DNA of 64,000 bases, taken from Arachis hypogaea (taxonomy: Eukaryota; Streptophyta; Magnoliopsida; Fabales; Fabaceae). Below are positions 23,519-35,899 of the stretch, piece after piece (positions within the stretch are counted from its first letter, which is position 1; every line of letters begins with the position of its first letter). Made by a program: the position numbers and the translations under genes. The stretch covers positions 26,044,890 to 26,108,889 of the forward strand of contig NC_092045.1 in the NCBI RefSeq assembly GCF_003086295.3. The letters run 5' to 3'. The notes under the pieces are model-generated. The model saw only the letters and a program-made list of their open reading frames with translations. It made no database searches and was not told the origin of the DNA.

Positions 23519-23614
23519 CAGTGGATTTTCTGGGTGGGTCCTTTCATTGGAGCAGCTCTTGCGGCTCTCTATCACCAAGTTGTGATCAGGGCCATGCCTT
23601 TCAAATCTAGCTAA
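20619..23614 (+). CDS. PIP1: plasma-membrane aquaporin of the PIP1 subfamily
   Basis: Four exons: 20619-20955, 22515-22813, 23058-23198 and 23522-23614. All introns are GT-AG and the joined frame is open for 289 codons, the usual PIP1 length. The protein is a six-helix membrane channel for water, and often CO2 or small solutes, in the plasma membrane. The long N-terminus starting [20 protein letters not shown] is the PIP1 signature; PIP2 proteins start shorter. Pore motifs are intact: HINPAVTFG in loop B with NPA at residues 117-119, and GINPARS in loop E with NPA at 239-241. His227, Thr236 and Arg242 fit the aromatic/arginine filter of water-selective PIPs. The C-terminus is short and ends PFKSS. 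It is the only intact host gene here; transposons lie on both sides. A specific paralogue number cannot be assigned. Confidence 0.96.
20956..22514 (+). other. PIP1 intron 1 with microsatellite and MITE
   Basis: A 1559-base GT-AG intron, large for a PIP gene. It opens with a (TAA)n microsatellite (about 20959-20997) within a few bases of the donor, and contains a MITE-like insertion at 21799-22441. The first codon base of Gly113 is in exon 1 and the other two are in exon 2. Confidence 0.85.
21799..22441. mobile_element. hAT-like MITE in intron 1
   Basis: Ends are AAGGGTGATAAT and its inverse ATTATCACCCTT. The adjacent 8-mers (ATATGTGT before, ATGTGGGT after) agree at 6 of 8 positions, as for an aged hAT duplication. 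There is no coding capacity, and the interior is very AT-rich with a (TA)n tract near 22130. Confidence 0.55.
23460..23516. repeat. (AT)n microsatellite at the end of PIP1 intron 3
   Basis: About 27 TA units directly upstream of the exon-4 acceptor GTGCAG. Likely polymorphic in length and close enough to the acceptor to affect branch-point spacing. Confidence 0.9.
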
Positions 23615-24145
23615 GCACTGAATGGATCCAACGGCTCTCATCGTTTTTTCCCTCCTTTTCAATTAAGCTTTTTCTATTTTTCTATTTTTCTGTTTCTATT
23701 TTGAATGTATGTATATTATGTATGATGTAATGAAATATCATCATTTAGAGGTGGTTGTTGCATGTTGTGTTATGTGTAATGGGGCCAATTTTCCTATACT
23801 TTTAAGTTGGAAGATGACCCAGCTCATCATGTGATGTATCCCTTTGGACTTTGGTTGCGCTGTGTGCACTACTTTATCAAATTAAATCAAAAAAATAGTA
23901 TGCTTCCCTCTTTAATCTTTAATTTATATAGAACATTGTCCTTACTGTTATATTTTTTGACTATTCAATATAAAAGAATATCCACGGTTAGCACGCCTGT
24001 GATCTAATTGAATATTCTATTGGGAATTTGGGATGAACTTCGGACTTCGGACTTCTGACTTCGGACTTACGAATTGTAACGCTGGGCCAGCGGCTCATTT
24101 TTTTAGTAACGGAAAAAATGGTGTGTAATCCAATATTATAATTAA
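23615..24145. other. PIP1 3' UTR and downstream spacer
   Basis: The first 150 bases are T-rich with TGTATG and AATGAAA signals near 23700-23740 that would fit plant polyadenylation. A four-fold short repeat of GACTTCGGACTT type sits near 24041-24070. No gene. Confidence 0.45.
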
Positions 24146-24805
24146 CAAGTTTAATCATCCGTGTCATGCATGTGATAAGATTGAAATTATAATTTTAAGT
24201 TGTTATGTTAAATTTCGTTTTAATTATAATAATTTAATTAATAAAAAAATAATTTGTATGTGTTATTTTTCTTTTCTTAATATAGTGTTAATTGTATTAA
24301 CTATAAAATAGTTATTTAATCTATTTTTTCAATAAATTAGACATATATACTCAATATGACCATAAATAATCTAATAATACTTAAATCTACCAACAAAGTT
24401 TTATATGTTGGTTTACTGTAAAGTAAAAAAATATCAAAATCAGCTCAAAATGAAGAACAAATAATAAAGAATCCTAATACAGAAAATTTTGTAATAAACA
24501 ATAAATAATTTAAACCTACTGAATAACAATTCAATGCTATTCTTTGATACCTGCAAAATATATACATGAAACAACATTGTATCAATGTTTGTATATAAAA
24601 TTATATGATTAACGTAATTATAAAATTATTTGTCAATAGAATAAAATTATACGAATTTTTATGATAATTTTAATATTCTCAAACTATTAATGTAGAATAA
24701 TAATTCATCTATTAGTTCCTAGAATTTCTAAATTTTTTTTAAGTGATAGTAATAAATTTTAATAAATAAATAGATTTAGTAAGACATTTTGTTATTACCT
24801 TTTTA

Positions 24806-25603
24806 TTATAAACTCTCAAAAACTTCTCTATATACCACATTCATCGTGTAGTTATCTTCTAAGTGTCCATGATCTTGCAACAGCACTCGCAGACCATCTT
24901 TACTCGTTACCCTTGATAACGCAACATACAATTGACCATGGGTGAAAACTGGCCTTGGAAGGTAAATTCCAACTTTCGATAGAGTTTGTCCCTGGAACTT
25001 ATTTATTGTCATTGCAAATGACATGATAATTGGGAATTGTCTTCTTTGAAACCTGACCGACAATGTTTCATTATTTGGAATTAGATTCAGTCTTGGGATA
25101 GGAACAATACTTCCAACTTTGTTACCAGTTAAAGTCTTGCATTCTATCACATGATTTCCCATTCTTCTAACTTGCATCCTCGTTCCATTACACAAACTAT
25201 TAGTTTGATCTATATTCCGCAGCAACATAACAGGAGCGCCAACCTTCAGAACCAACTTGTGTGGTGGTAGACCTGAACAATTTATTCCATTTAGAATCTT
25301 CGGCGAGAAAGCATCTAACTCAAATTCCATATTTTCCTCTTCAGCACACACAGGGTCTGAACTTAAGTAGACTCTTTCTTGTCCAGGTAACCCTGCAGTC
25401 ATCTTGTTGTTGACATCAGTGACACAATCCAAAGTTGGTGCAAGAATTGCTCTATCCTTGAAATAATTTTCAACGGATAAATTGGATAACATATCTGGAT
25501 ACACGAAATCAATGAGGTCATCCAAAGCTGTCTCAGAGTTCTTAATCAAAATATCATATTGTATATGAACGATCGATTCACCATCTGTTGTATCACCAGC
25601 CAA
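24806..25603 (-). pseudogene. Helitron helicase, C-terminal PIF1-like fragment
   Basis: A 265-codon open frame matching the last part of plant Helitron RepHel proteins. SF1B helicase motifs V and VI are present: [12 protein letters not shown] and [12 protein letters not shown], with [13 protein letters not shown] between them. Upstream pieces include [31 protein letters not shown] and NGTRMQV, typical of the PIF1-like C-terminal region. Walker A and B motifs and the HUH replication initiator are missing upstream, so this is a truncated gene although its own frame is intact. The family's role is rolling-circle transposition in the nucleus. Confidence 0.88.
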
Positions 25604-27687
25604 ACCATCACAAATTTTGAGTAGCCATTACTTAATATACAAAATTTGAAATTGGAAATTGTTATTACTAATTCAATTAACTGATTAATTGAGTAATAAT
25701 TGTCAAATTATTAAGGTGCAAAATCATTGATTTACTCAATTGATTTCCATATATTATTTATATTTCAAGTAATAATTTGAAATTATATTATTTACCTAGT
25801 TAATAATACTATTATTAAAATTTATTTTTTGCATTGATTTTTAAATTAATTATTAAATAATTATTTTTGTTAAGATAATTGTTTATAAATTATTTCAAAT
25901 TATATTTTGTTAAGATATAATTATTTAGATTATTACTCATGATACGAGTATAATTTCATTTTATACAAATTAATCAATTATAATTATATGACACGGGTGT
26001 AATTTCAATTTTATCTACGGATTATTTCTCGTAATAATATACAACATATTATTTACCGTGATAATTTGATTTGATTGATTTTTAATTATTTACGTATATA
26101 AATGATTAAAATATATAACATAAATATCGTAATTATTATAATTCTATGATATCATTATAATTAATATATTTTATCATAATTAAATATTGATTTGATATAA
26201 TTATAATGAAAATACTTTCCCAAAATAATATAATCTACTATTATTTATCCACTAATTATTTGGCAATAAACCTTAATATGATTTTTTACATCTCCGCTAT
26301 GAGAAATAACTACTTAGATATACTAAATAATATGTAGCATATTACTACCTGTATAAGTTAAGACACAAATACAGGATTTAATTAAGGTGATTGAAACTTT
26401 TACAAACAGAATATGACCTCAATCGAATAAAAAAGGGTACTCAATTTTGCATTAATTAGCTAGTCGAAGAAATAACATACTCATTCATTATTCATGTTTT
26501 ATTATATTTTTTAAATAATATATAGAAAACATATATCATGTGTATAAAAATGTGACTATTAGTAATTTTATTAATAAATCTTTTTTTAAACTATTACTAA
26601 TTTCAATTTTAATAAAAAATCTGAGGAAATAATTTCGCTTGCCATAAATAATATACTAAAACTGTTAGTATATTATCTTCTATATGGTTAATTAAATTTA
26701 TCAATAATTTTTTCATGTAAATCGTTATTACCCAGTTTTTAATAACTACTTAATATAGAAAATTTGAAATTGAAAATTGTTATTACTAATTCAATTAACT
26801 GGTTAATTGAGTAATAATTATCAAATTATTAAGGTGCAAAATAATTGATTTACTCAATAGATTTTCATATATTATTTATATTTCAAGTAATAATTTGAAA
26901 TTATATTATTTATCCAGTTAATAATACTATTATTAATAATTATTTTTGTTAAGATAATTGTTTATAAATTATTTCAAATTATATTTTGTTAAGATATAAT
27001 TATTTAGATTATTACTCATGGCACGGGTATAATTTCATTTTATACCAATTAATCAATTATAATTATACGACACGGGTGTAATTTTAATTTTATCCATCGA
27101 TTATTGGCAAATAAATTTTATTTCAATTATAAATAAAATCTGTTTTTATTGGCAAATAAATTGTCTTTAGGTCAACGATTTAATATATGTGTAGGTTCAT
27201 TTTTTGTCAAATATAATGAAAATATAAATAAAGAAATAAAGGATAAAAATAAACTTAATAATATCTGATACTACTTCATTTTATTAAATTATTTAAAAAT
27301 AGCACATCCACAAAAAAATAATTGTAATATATAAATTGAGGCAATAATTTAAAATTCTATAATTATAATTTAATCAAATACTAATAGTAAAACTAAATTA
27401 CCTAAACAATATTGAACCTATTTTAGTCCTTAGTCACGTATAGTATAGAATCATTCTTGTAACGACAACCAACTGAAATAACATCGTAAGTTTCAATATT
27501 TAGAATTCGTGCAAAATCAGACCATCTCTTGTTAGATAAGCTTCATCATCCGCTATCCATGCAATGCGGCAAGGTATAGAATTGCCACACCGAGAAACCA
27601 AACTAACTCTTATTCCCCTCAATGGCATTGCATGCATGCAAAAGAAAACTGGTAATTTTTGAAAAAAAATCAAAATATGTTAAAAAA
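25604..27687. repeat. AT-rich Helitron interior with an approximately 400-bp direct repeat
   Basis: No gene. About 25630-26010 and 26745-27105 are direct repeats (shared phrases TTAAGGTGCAAAAT, TTTGTTAAGATAATTG and GACACGGGTGTAATTT) offset by about 1.1 kb. Probably an internal duplication of transposon non-coding DNA. Confidence 0.6.
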
Positions 27688-28122
27688 TTATTCTAATAAT
27701 GAACAGCTTAAACTAAGAAAATTTAAATATATTACCAATCGTTGAAATTGCATATCTGAATTTGCCATGAATTTAGCAAAACTGAACTGAAACTGAGGGA
27801 ATACAATTTCATTATGTGCTCCACTTCGAAGATTTTCGGGCAGACGTAAAAAGTATGGAGGGGATGGAACTTGAACTTGCCCTACAAAGTTCCGTGGATA
27901 CAATTCCTCAATCAAAAATCAAGCTCCTCCTAAGAAATCTAACTTTAACCACATTCCATTGGGTTGGTCATAATAGGTGAGTAGATCCAACCATCCTTCG
28001 GTAAAGTAGAGACTATTGCCTCTTCTTTGAACGCTTACATCCATGTAGTTGGAACCCGAATCAGTGAAGACAACTCGATGAGGTATTTTATGGATGTGAT
28101 GCATTGTAAATGATTGTGGCAA
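27688..28122 (-). pseudogene. B3-domain-like fragment inside the Helitron
   Basis: Two adjacent minus-strand frames (28122-27919 and 27915-27688) read as one broken protein. The first holds HRVVFTDSGSNYMDV, GNSLYFTEGWLDL and GMWLKLDFLGG, the pattern of plant B3 DNA-binding domains. An in-frame stop and small shift near 27918 separate it from a second part with SGAHNEIVFPQFQF. The B3 assignment is from memory of motif layout. It is either gene capture by the Helitron or a gene it landed in. Confidence 0.5.
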
Positions 28123-28439
28123 AAGACAATCAAACTGGAATATTAGACGATAAGAATAACTTAGAGTAACAACAAATAAAAAATTATCAAAAGAATAATA
28201 TAATAGAATGAGTATATGAAAAATATTATAAAAAAATTATAAATTGTACCTTAAAAGGACCAACTTCAATAAAAAACGAAGAATACATTCTTATTCTATG
28301 AAGTAGTAAAAAAATACTAAATATAAAATTATGAATTGACTCTCAAATTTAGATTCATGTACCACAGGAAAACACTATATATAGACTTTAGTAAAACAAA
28401 AATAAATATGTAAATTACCTATTATTAAGGTAATATTTT

Positions 28440-28810
28440 AATAATGCATTAAATTTTGATTTGATACAATTATAATGAATATATGTTTCTAAATTAGTAT
28501 AATTATATATTATTCATTAAATATTAATTACAATATAATTATATTAAAGATATTTTTTATAAAATAATTTAGAAAAATTATTTTATATACGTGAATCAGG
28601 TAACAAAGATTTATTATTATTATTATTACTATTATTGATATTATTATTATCATTAAAATTATTAAAAGTATTTTTAATTGATAATTGATAAGTAATTTAA
28701 TAGTGCATTAAATATTGATTTGATATAATTATAATGAAGATATGTTACTAAATTAGTATAATTATATATTATTCATTTAGTATTAATTATAATATAATTA
28801 CAATAAAATA
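28440..28810. repeat. short AT-rich direct repeat pair
   Basis: About 100 bases near 28445-28545 recur at about 28695-28800 (TTGATTTGATA.AATTATAATGAA.ATATG). Between them is a (TTA)n run (28610-28640). No coding potential. Confidence 0.55.
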
Positions 28811-28989
28811 ATTTAGAATAGAAAAAAAATTTATTCGTTTTGGAGGAAAAATGGAGGCATGAGAGATCGACACGTCACCTTTAGTAATTGGGAAAAAACT
28901 TAGTTTTAGTATATTAAGTAGATTAATATATTTTTTTGTATAAATTTTATTTTACTTTTTTATTTTAAATAATAAATCAGACCTTCGGA

Positions 28990-29065
28990 TAATAAACAGC
29001 GTGGGTCAGCTGGTAACTCTGTAAGCGTATATAACATTTGGAGTTCAAAATCATCGGTAACTGAT
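28990..29065 (+). repeat. tRNA-like relic (possible SINE)
   Basis: TGGGTCAGCTGG at about 29003-29014 fits a pol III A box and GGAGTTCAAAATC at about 29040-29052 fits a decayed B box, at tRNA-like spacing. It cannot fold as a good tRNA. Confidence 0.4.
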
Positions 29066-29150
29066 TTTTTAATTTATTTTTATAAAAATAATATGCACTA
29101 GTTTATAAATAATAAATTAAGGATAAGTATTATCAAATAGTAAGTAGTGG

Positions 29151-29251
29151 TGTACCCAATGAGTATAGCTCAAATGACATAATCTCTCCATATTTAATTA
29201 AAAAATTACAGATTTGAATCTCCTATCTTTGGTAAAAAAAAAAAATAGCAC
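29151..29251 (+). mobile_element. short tRNA-derived SINE with target duplication
   Basis: A box TAGCTCAAATG and B box GATTTGAATCTCC, then an A-rich tail of 12 As. The flanks GTAGTGG (29144-29150) and GTAGTGG (29252-29258) form a 7-bp direct duplication. This combination fits a degenerate plant SINE of about 100 bp inserted by a LINE-type mechanism. Confidence 0.6.
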
Positions 29252-29260
29252 GTAGTGGCG

Positions 29261-29912
29261 TGACTGCTCATGCGGAATACCTACTTGCATAGTTACATTT
29301 GTTTTGTGTCACATTTTTCTCTACTTACATTGCAGTAGGAAAATAAAAACTAAAAAGAAAAGCAGAATAAATTATTATGATAAACATGGATAACCAAACG
29401 GATAGGACTAATAAATTAATTATGAACTAAAGAAATTTAAAAATTAAATTTTATATTTTAGAAAAGTAAAATATTTAGAATGCGTATTAAAATACTAATT
29501 TTAAAAATTTTAGTTTAAAATTAGGTTAACAGGCCGAATCGATTGAACTAGATCCATATTCGGCCCAAGACTCAACATATATATGATTAACTCAGTCTTC
29601 TCTTTTTCCTTATTCATCTAAGTGTTCAGTGGGTAAGGTAAGAAACCACTAAATTTTTGTTAATTAGTGAACTGTTGAACCCTTGTATAAATTATAGTAA
29701 AATTGTATGAAATTAGATTGAATTTCATATTGCTTTGGAGTCAAATTGGTGAACTGGGACAAAATTCTGGTAGTTGAAGCTTGTTGAGTTGATTTGGGGA
29801 CTTGGAAGCTTGTGGACAAGAGGTTTTGTAGTGCTTTGTGGCTTAGAGGAGAATCGGCCAAGGTATAGTTTTGGTTTCTTGTAGATAATATTAAATGTTG
29901 CGTGAAAATTTA
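29261..29912. other. spacer, no supported gene
   Basis: Some 650 bases without convincing coding content. The stretch 29600-29870 has a near-genic base composition and a possible splice donor (CAAGGTATAG near 29859), but I recognise no protein. Confidence 0.35.
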
Positions 29913-30628
29913 CACTACTAGAAAACTAGCTATTATAAACGGATATTTTCGACAGATTTTACCACAAAAATACAGACAGAATTTGCGAGGAATTTTTTGT
30001 CAGAAACGTAAGAAAATGAATGAAAATAAATTGCAGATGGAAAAGAAAATTCGTTGATAATTCAGTCGGAAAAATTAATTTTTTCGTAGGAAATAGTTAC
30101 CAACAAAAAATCCGTTTGTAATTAAATGAATAAAATGCTGCATTTTATTAAATTATTACAGACAAAAAATATGTCTATAATTTAAAATATTCCATAAAAA
30201 ATATTGAGTTAAACCTAACTCTACCCATACCCTCTCGAGCTCCACATTCCAAACGAGCTTCACAATCATCTTTCTCGACGTCTAGCTCTATTCACACTCT
30301 AAACCTTTCTCCTCAGTGCCTTCATCCACCGTATTCTTCCCCCAATCTTCATCTGAATCATCATTGCCACAATTACCATCATCAACACCTTTGGGACTTT
30401 CATCACTCTCGTCGTCATCAATCATTGCTGTTTTTCGTGTCGTCCTTTCTCTTCCACTCTTTTACGAGTACAAACCCTAATCATTCTTCGGTGACTTTTT
30501 CTTCTCTTCAAACCAACACCAATGGTGAGTATTTGAATTTTCTACTATATTTTCTTCTAGTTTTTGATACAATAAAATTCCATTATTGCAATGTAATTTT
30601 CATGTCGTGTTAGTTTAATTTCTTCTTG

Positions 30629-30633
30629 ATTTC
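30629..30633. repeat. target duplication ATTTC of the solo LTR, left copy
   Basis: Repeated exactly at 55727-55731, directly after the other end of the solo LTR. Confidence 0.7.
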
Positions 30634-30897
30634 TGATGGTTATCAGTGGCTAAGAGAAGGGGGGTTGAATCTTAGCCCCTTTTTTCTGAGTAACACTTTT
30701 TGCCCATTTAGAATACTTTAGGAGATATTTCTGCTTTTTGTCTCGTCACTAGTCAAGAGACGTTTTCTTTTTGTCTCGTAACCAATGAGGAGATAATTTT
30801 CAATCTTGTCTCCTGTGCAACAGAATCAGAAATGGAGTAGAAGAGAAAGAGAGAATCACACCAAAAAGTATCGTGGTTCAGCTGCTAAGTGCAATGT

Positions 30898-30902
30898 AGC
30901 CT
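30898..30902. repeat. target duplication AGCCT of element H, left copy
   Basis: Matches 54140-54144 exactly, immediately outside the two H LTRs. Confidence 0.9.
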
Positions 30903-32398
30903 TGACGAACGAAAAATCACCGATCAAGAGTTTATAAAGAGAACAACGTTGCAAGTATAGCTCTTAACTAATGAAGATACCGCGTATCAATTTAAAAGAG
31001 TTGTCACAAAATTTGGAAATAAAATACTGGGAGTATGAATCCCAGGTTGTCTCCCAATGAGCTGACAAAAGAGTGCTATTTTATTGATCAGAGGTTTTCC
31101 AAGGATTTTTAAGAGTTAAAGAACAGAGAGATAAGTGGTTGAGAATTTATATAATCAAATAAAAAGCGTTGACCGGGGGTAGATTAATTGGAAGTTCTAT
31201 CCTTGTTGGAATTTCTCAAGTGTAGTTTCAAGAGGTTGTTATTTTCACTTAGTTAACCCTTACTAAATAAAGGAAAGTCAAGTGATTGAGCTAATTCTTA
31301 TTTGTAAGTCCTAATCCTCTCCCTTGGGAAGAATTAGCATTAGTAAATAGAGAATTATCCAATAACTTCCAAATTAACTAATCGCTTGAGCATTCCAACT
31401 CAAAGGTCTTCTCTTAATCACCACCAAGTCAAGTAGGAGTTCTACTCCATTGAAATGAATATAATTTTCACAGAATTAAGAGAGGAATAAAAGTGAGACA
31501 TGATGAACAATAACTGAAAATCAATTAAAAGTAAAAATAGTTCTTTGCATTAATAAATTTCGAAAACAATTCAATTGTAACTTTGAATAAGGATTAAGGA
31601 TATGGAAGAGTAAGGGACAAAGAAAACAAACTAGAATAAATAAAACTTCAATGGAGGTAACAACTCTTCTCAATATCTCAATCAATAGCAAAAAGCAATA
31701 AAATTCTAAGAATTATGAATGTGAAGAAAACCTAGAGGAAGCAGTGGCAATCTCTCTCTAGATTCCAAAAACTAAACTAAAAATATGCAGAATGAGAATG
31801 TGCTTTGAGTCTCTGCTATTCCTAGCTCTAGTCTGTGCTTCTAGGCCAAAAACTGGGTCTAAAACTGGCCCAAAATTGCCCCCAATGATTTTCTGCAATT
31901 GCTGTACGTTGCGCATGTCACGCATCAATCACGCGTGCACGTCGTTTGCAAAAACTCCTTGTCACGCGTATGCGTCAGTTAAGCGTACGCATCGCTCGTC
32001 CTCTGTGCTAATCATGCGTGTGCGTCAAGTGCGCGTGCATGTCGCTATGAAATGCTCCAATTCACGCGCACGCGTCGGCAATGCGTGCTCGTCATGTCTT
32101 GCTAGTCAGCTCCATCGTGTCTTTGTGTTCCTTCTATTTTTGCAAGCTTCCTTTCCATTCTCCAAGCCATTCCTGCCCTGTAAAGCCTAAAAACACTTAA
32201 CACACAGATCACGGTATCGAATGGTATTGAGATGGATAAAAATCTACAATTTAAAGGCTCTGGAAGCAAGTTTTTAATCATAGTATTAAATCATGAAGGC
32301 AAACGTATAACATACTAATTACATGAGCAGGTGTAAGAGAAAGGTGATAAAAACCACTCAATTCAACACAAGATAAATCATAAAATAACGGTTTATCA
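30903..32398 (-). repeat. H 3' LTR (1496 bp)
   Basis: Minus-strand start TGATAAACCG at 32398 and end GTTCGTCA at 30903. It includes a cluster of CpG-rich ACGCGT-type palindromes at about 31905-32095, here partly decayed by C-to-T changes. The 132-codon frame on the plus strand (31792-32190) comes from this cluster and is not a gene. Confidence 0.92.
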
Positions 32399-32412
32399 AC
32401 CTCCCCACACTT
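32399..32412 (-). promoter_or_regulatory. H polypurine tract
   Basis: On the minus strand AAGTGTGGGGAGGT lies immediately before the 3' LTR. It is purine-rich and in the position where plus-strand DNA synthesis is primed. Confidence 0.75.
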
Positions 32413-33850
32413 ACACATTAGCATGTCCTCATGCTAAGCTCTAAGAGATCAAAATGAATAAATAGGGATAGTAGGACTCATGCAATGCAATGTAACCTAT
32501 ACATATGAATGCAACTATATGAGGAAATGTCTATACCTACTTGGTTAAGAAACAAAACAAGTTCTTCAAGACAAACAGAAATCAAATTCCACTAATTCAA
32601 ATCACACAATAAGAGAATAGTAAACTTGTAAGGAGATAGCTCATGAAAGCTGGGAACATAGAGTCAAGCTTGAACCCTCACTAGGAGCGTGTATGCACTC
32701 TAGTCACTCAGGTGTATAGGGTAATCCACTCTAGTCTCCTCCATTCATGCTTTCTAAAATTTGTTCTTCATCTAACCAATCAACAAATATTTAATGCACA
32801 CATGCAAACATTATGAGGTCTTTCTTAAGGTTGTAATGGGGCTTAGGTAAGGGTGAGGACACATATATGGCTAAGTGAGCTGAAAATTGAATCCTTGATT
32901 ATCCTAAGTTCTCACCTAACACACACACACACACACGTTCCCTATGCTTCTCAAATCATGCCTAAATACTCATAATCTCACTTTGTATGTTGCACCTACT
33001 CATGTATTTAAATGTTCTTTTTATTTCACCTCATATGCATTGATTTTTTTTATTAAACTTATCATTTGGGATGCTTTCATTCCCCTAAACTTAAACTTGA
33101 AACATGCAAAAATATATTTTTTTTGAAAGCATCATAGCATCAATGCATTTGGTTTTCATAATTTCACATGAGTAGCATTCAGACCTTAGATATTTATCAA
33201 TTAATATACATTCTTATTAACCCGAGTTTTCATAGTTTCCCCACATTTAGTTTTCACACAATCTCTATCTTAAGCTAACCAAAGATTCAACTTGGGGGTA
33301 ATTAATTTGTTTTTCTGTTTAAGACTAGTGATGTGGTAAAATATAGAACAAATGGGGATTAACAGGCTCAAAGTGGCAAATAAGGGATAATTAGAATGGT
33401 GGGCCATGTAGGATAATGAGCTAATAACAAATGATAGCATCAATCATACATGTGCATGAATACATTAAATAATGGATATATAGAATGGAACAAACCATAG
33501 ATTGCAATCATAGAGGAGAGAAAACACACAAGAATAAAAATCATGGTCAAATAATGTAACCATACAATTAGGCTCAAAATCTCACTGGGTTGTGTATTCT
33601 AGCTCTAAAACCATGTTCCAAATTACAATCTTCAAACAAGTTTAACATAGAATTTTGGTTTGAAATAGTGAAATTTTTCAAAAATAGGGTCTTTGAAAAG
33701 AACTTATTATTTTTCAACCAAGCAGAGTATACATGCAACTAATTATTACTATACAGTCTATTCTATCTAAACAAAAAAAAATTTATCTACTGATGCTAGG
33801 AGAAAGAGAAGTTACCTCCGAAAGTCAAGTACTAACCGATCTCCCTACAC
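32413..33850 (-). other. H 3' non-coding region
   Basis: About 1.4 kb with no coding region, between the 3' ORF and the polypurine tract. It holds an (AC)n run near 32920-32938. Confidence 0.6.
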
Positions 33851-35130
33851 TTAAAGCTTGGCACCGTCCTCGGTGCCATCAGTCAGGAACAAAGGGGGGT
33901 TGATAATAGCATCTCCACAGTCGGGTGCGTCTGGGCTCCCGGTGCTGGTAGTTGAAGTGGAGTCCTGAGAGTCTGGTTCTTCTGTGGGTGGGTGGTTGCC
34001 AATAATCAGCTCCTTGAGGTATTTAAATTGGCGCTTGTGACGGCGCTCCATGCGATTCAACCTCTGTAATATCTGAAGGAGCAGCCGATTTGTTGATGGT
34101 GCTTGTGATGTGGAAGGAGAAGGGATATCTTTGGCCGGTCTTCAGTCCGACCAGTAGTGGCTGCTGCGGGTCTGATGTATTTCCCACTTGGAACATATTG
34201 ATCATCCAAAGGGAGCATGGCCTTGGTGTCTCCAGCTCTATAGGGGACTCCGACTGCCGAGACCAAATCTGAAACCAAGGCGGGAAAAGGTAAGTTGCCC
34301 GTAATCTGTATATGTCACATGGCTTGCCGGATGTGTCTTGGTAAGTTGAGAGGCTGGTCCGTAAGGATACACCAAATGAGAACAACCATGTCTGCAGTGA
34401 AGGAGGACTCGTGAGTGCTCGGAAAGATGTAGTGGGACATAATCTGTGCCCACACGCGAGCCTCCAAGGTAAGTGCGGAAGCCAGTATGCTCTTAGGATG
34501 GGATCGATGGTAACCATAGATCCATGAGCTACCAGGTAGTGCTATAGTTCTGAGAACGTCGTCCTAGTCAAATTGGTATTGCTGGCGCTTGAGAGAGGCT
34601 AATTGAAATGCATCCAATCCTTCTGGAGCAGGGGGAAGATCTAAAGCTTGCTGAATGGACCCCTCAGATATGAGGATCTGCTTCTGACGGACATAGACAG
34701 ACTGCAGGGTTGGCATGTGAAAATTGGAGTAGAATTCAACTACCCATGAGAGATTAACCTGCCGTGGCTGTTTCCGTAAGAAATCCCATTCTCTTCTGTC
34801 AATGCGGGGCTCTACCGAGTCAACAATGTTGGTAGGGAGGATGAGAATGTGCTCATTGTTGTAGTTTCTCGCCGCTAGAATGGGGAACATTTGTTCACAG
34901 TAGCGGTTAGTGAACCACGCAGTGTCCCTTGTTGGAAAGGCTTTTTCAGATTCATTGACCTTGATGATCCTCTTGACTCGTTTTGTTGATGGTTTGACAG
35001 CTGTTAAAGATGGGTCCGCAGCTAGCACTCTTTTAGTTCCTCTCTTTGTCGGTGGTTTGGGGGCAGCTTTCTCTTTACCTTCCTTGGTGGCCATCCTGAA
35101 AGAGAAAAAGAAAGGTACATGTAAGTCCAA
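33851..35130 (-). pseudogene. H 3' ORF, putative plant transposon protein (PF20167-like)
   Basis: Downstream of pol, in the position where some Athila elements carry an env-like gene. One frame runs from 35130 to about 34057, broken only by TAG at 34564-34566 and by a TGA near 34320 that looks like a decayed Trp codon; a further shift leads into the charged tail at 34060-33851. Recognisable pieces are a basic N-terminus (PTKRGTKRVL), RYCEQMFPILAARNYNNEH, LSWVVEFYSNFHMPTL and VYVRQKQI, then IRQAM. This pattern is what is usually annotated as putative plant transposon protein domain; its function is unknown. Element A's second ORF has the same layout (a WEVLTNP-type start, VQEFYANA, VRGKYLDF). 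Confidence 0.65.
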
Positions 35131-35899
35131 GGATTATAGCACGGGAGAGGAACATACAAGTGATGATCTTGCCAAGGTAAAGAAGGAAGTCGTTAACACA
35201 TGGTCGCGACTTCATGTAATTAGGACATCAATGGAAATATAGCAAGAAAGATGAAGGCAATTAAATGCAAGATGTTTATTGGTATGCCGGCAAAGGCATG
35301 AGTAGCATAGATCAAGCATTAATTACGAAAAATGTATTATCACTTGTAACAAATTAACAATCACGTTTGTATTGACAATTATATTAAATTAATAAAATAT
35401 AGAAAGGGTTTTGTGAAAAACAGGCATTAGAGTAGAAAGATAGAACAATTAAAATTGCACAATGCCATATGGGCTTTTTCACAAACACTTAGTATGCATG
35501 TTTAATATGATAGGGAAAGAATTAAATTAGAACACACAAGCATTCCCAAAAATAATTAATATGAATTGTCAAATAACTCCATAATAATAATTACAAGCAA
35601 TTATAGAAGAAATCACCCATTCATATATCTAACACCAAGTAAAATAATGCAAAAGTAAATAATTAAGAGGAGGAAGGGAGATAAAATAGAAAGAAAGAAC
35701 CTTGAGAAGAAGGTGATAAAGAGAGAGATGATGGAGAATGTGAGATTGAGAGAATATGAGAGAAGGGGGAAGAAGAAGAAGAAAAGAGTAAGGGAAGAAG
35801 AAGAAAAAGAGTGGAGAGAAAAGAAAGAAAGAAGAAGAAAGAAATTAGGATTTAGAAAAGGAAAAGATATGAAAAGTGGCGGCACAGGGATCAGGTTGC

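Larger units (their letters stand above)
24146..28922 (-). mobile_element. decayed Helitron (candidate boundaries)
   Basis: On the minus strand, the 5' end at 28922 reads TCTACTTAATATACTAAAAC after an A, like the TC-starting ends of plant Helitrons. The 3' end is proposed at 24146, where a CTTG precedes a T. Canonical is CTAG or CTRR, so this end is decayed. A CCGTGTCATGCATGTG stretch just inside resembles a degraded terminal hairpin. A Helitron helicase tail (24806-25603) and a B3-like fragment (27688-28122) lie inside in the same orientation. No Rep domain was found, so it is a deleted copy. Boundaries are inference. Confidence 0.5.

Noticed and set aside
31792..32190. 132-codon frame (and the similar 53539-53931)
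   Set aside because: Within H LTRs over the ACGCGT palindromes.
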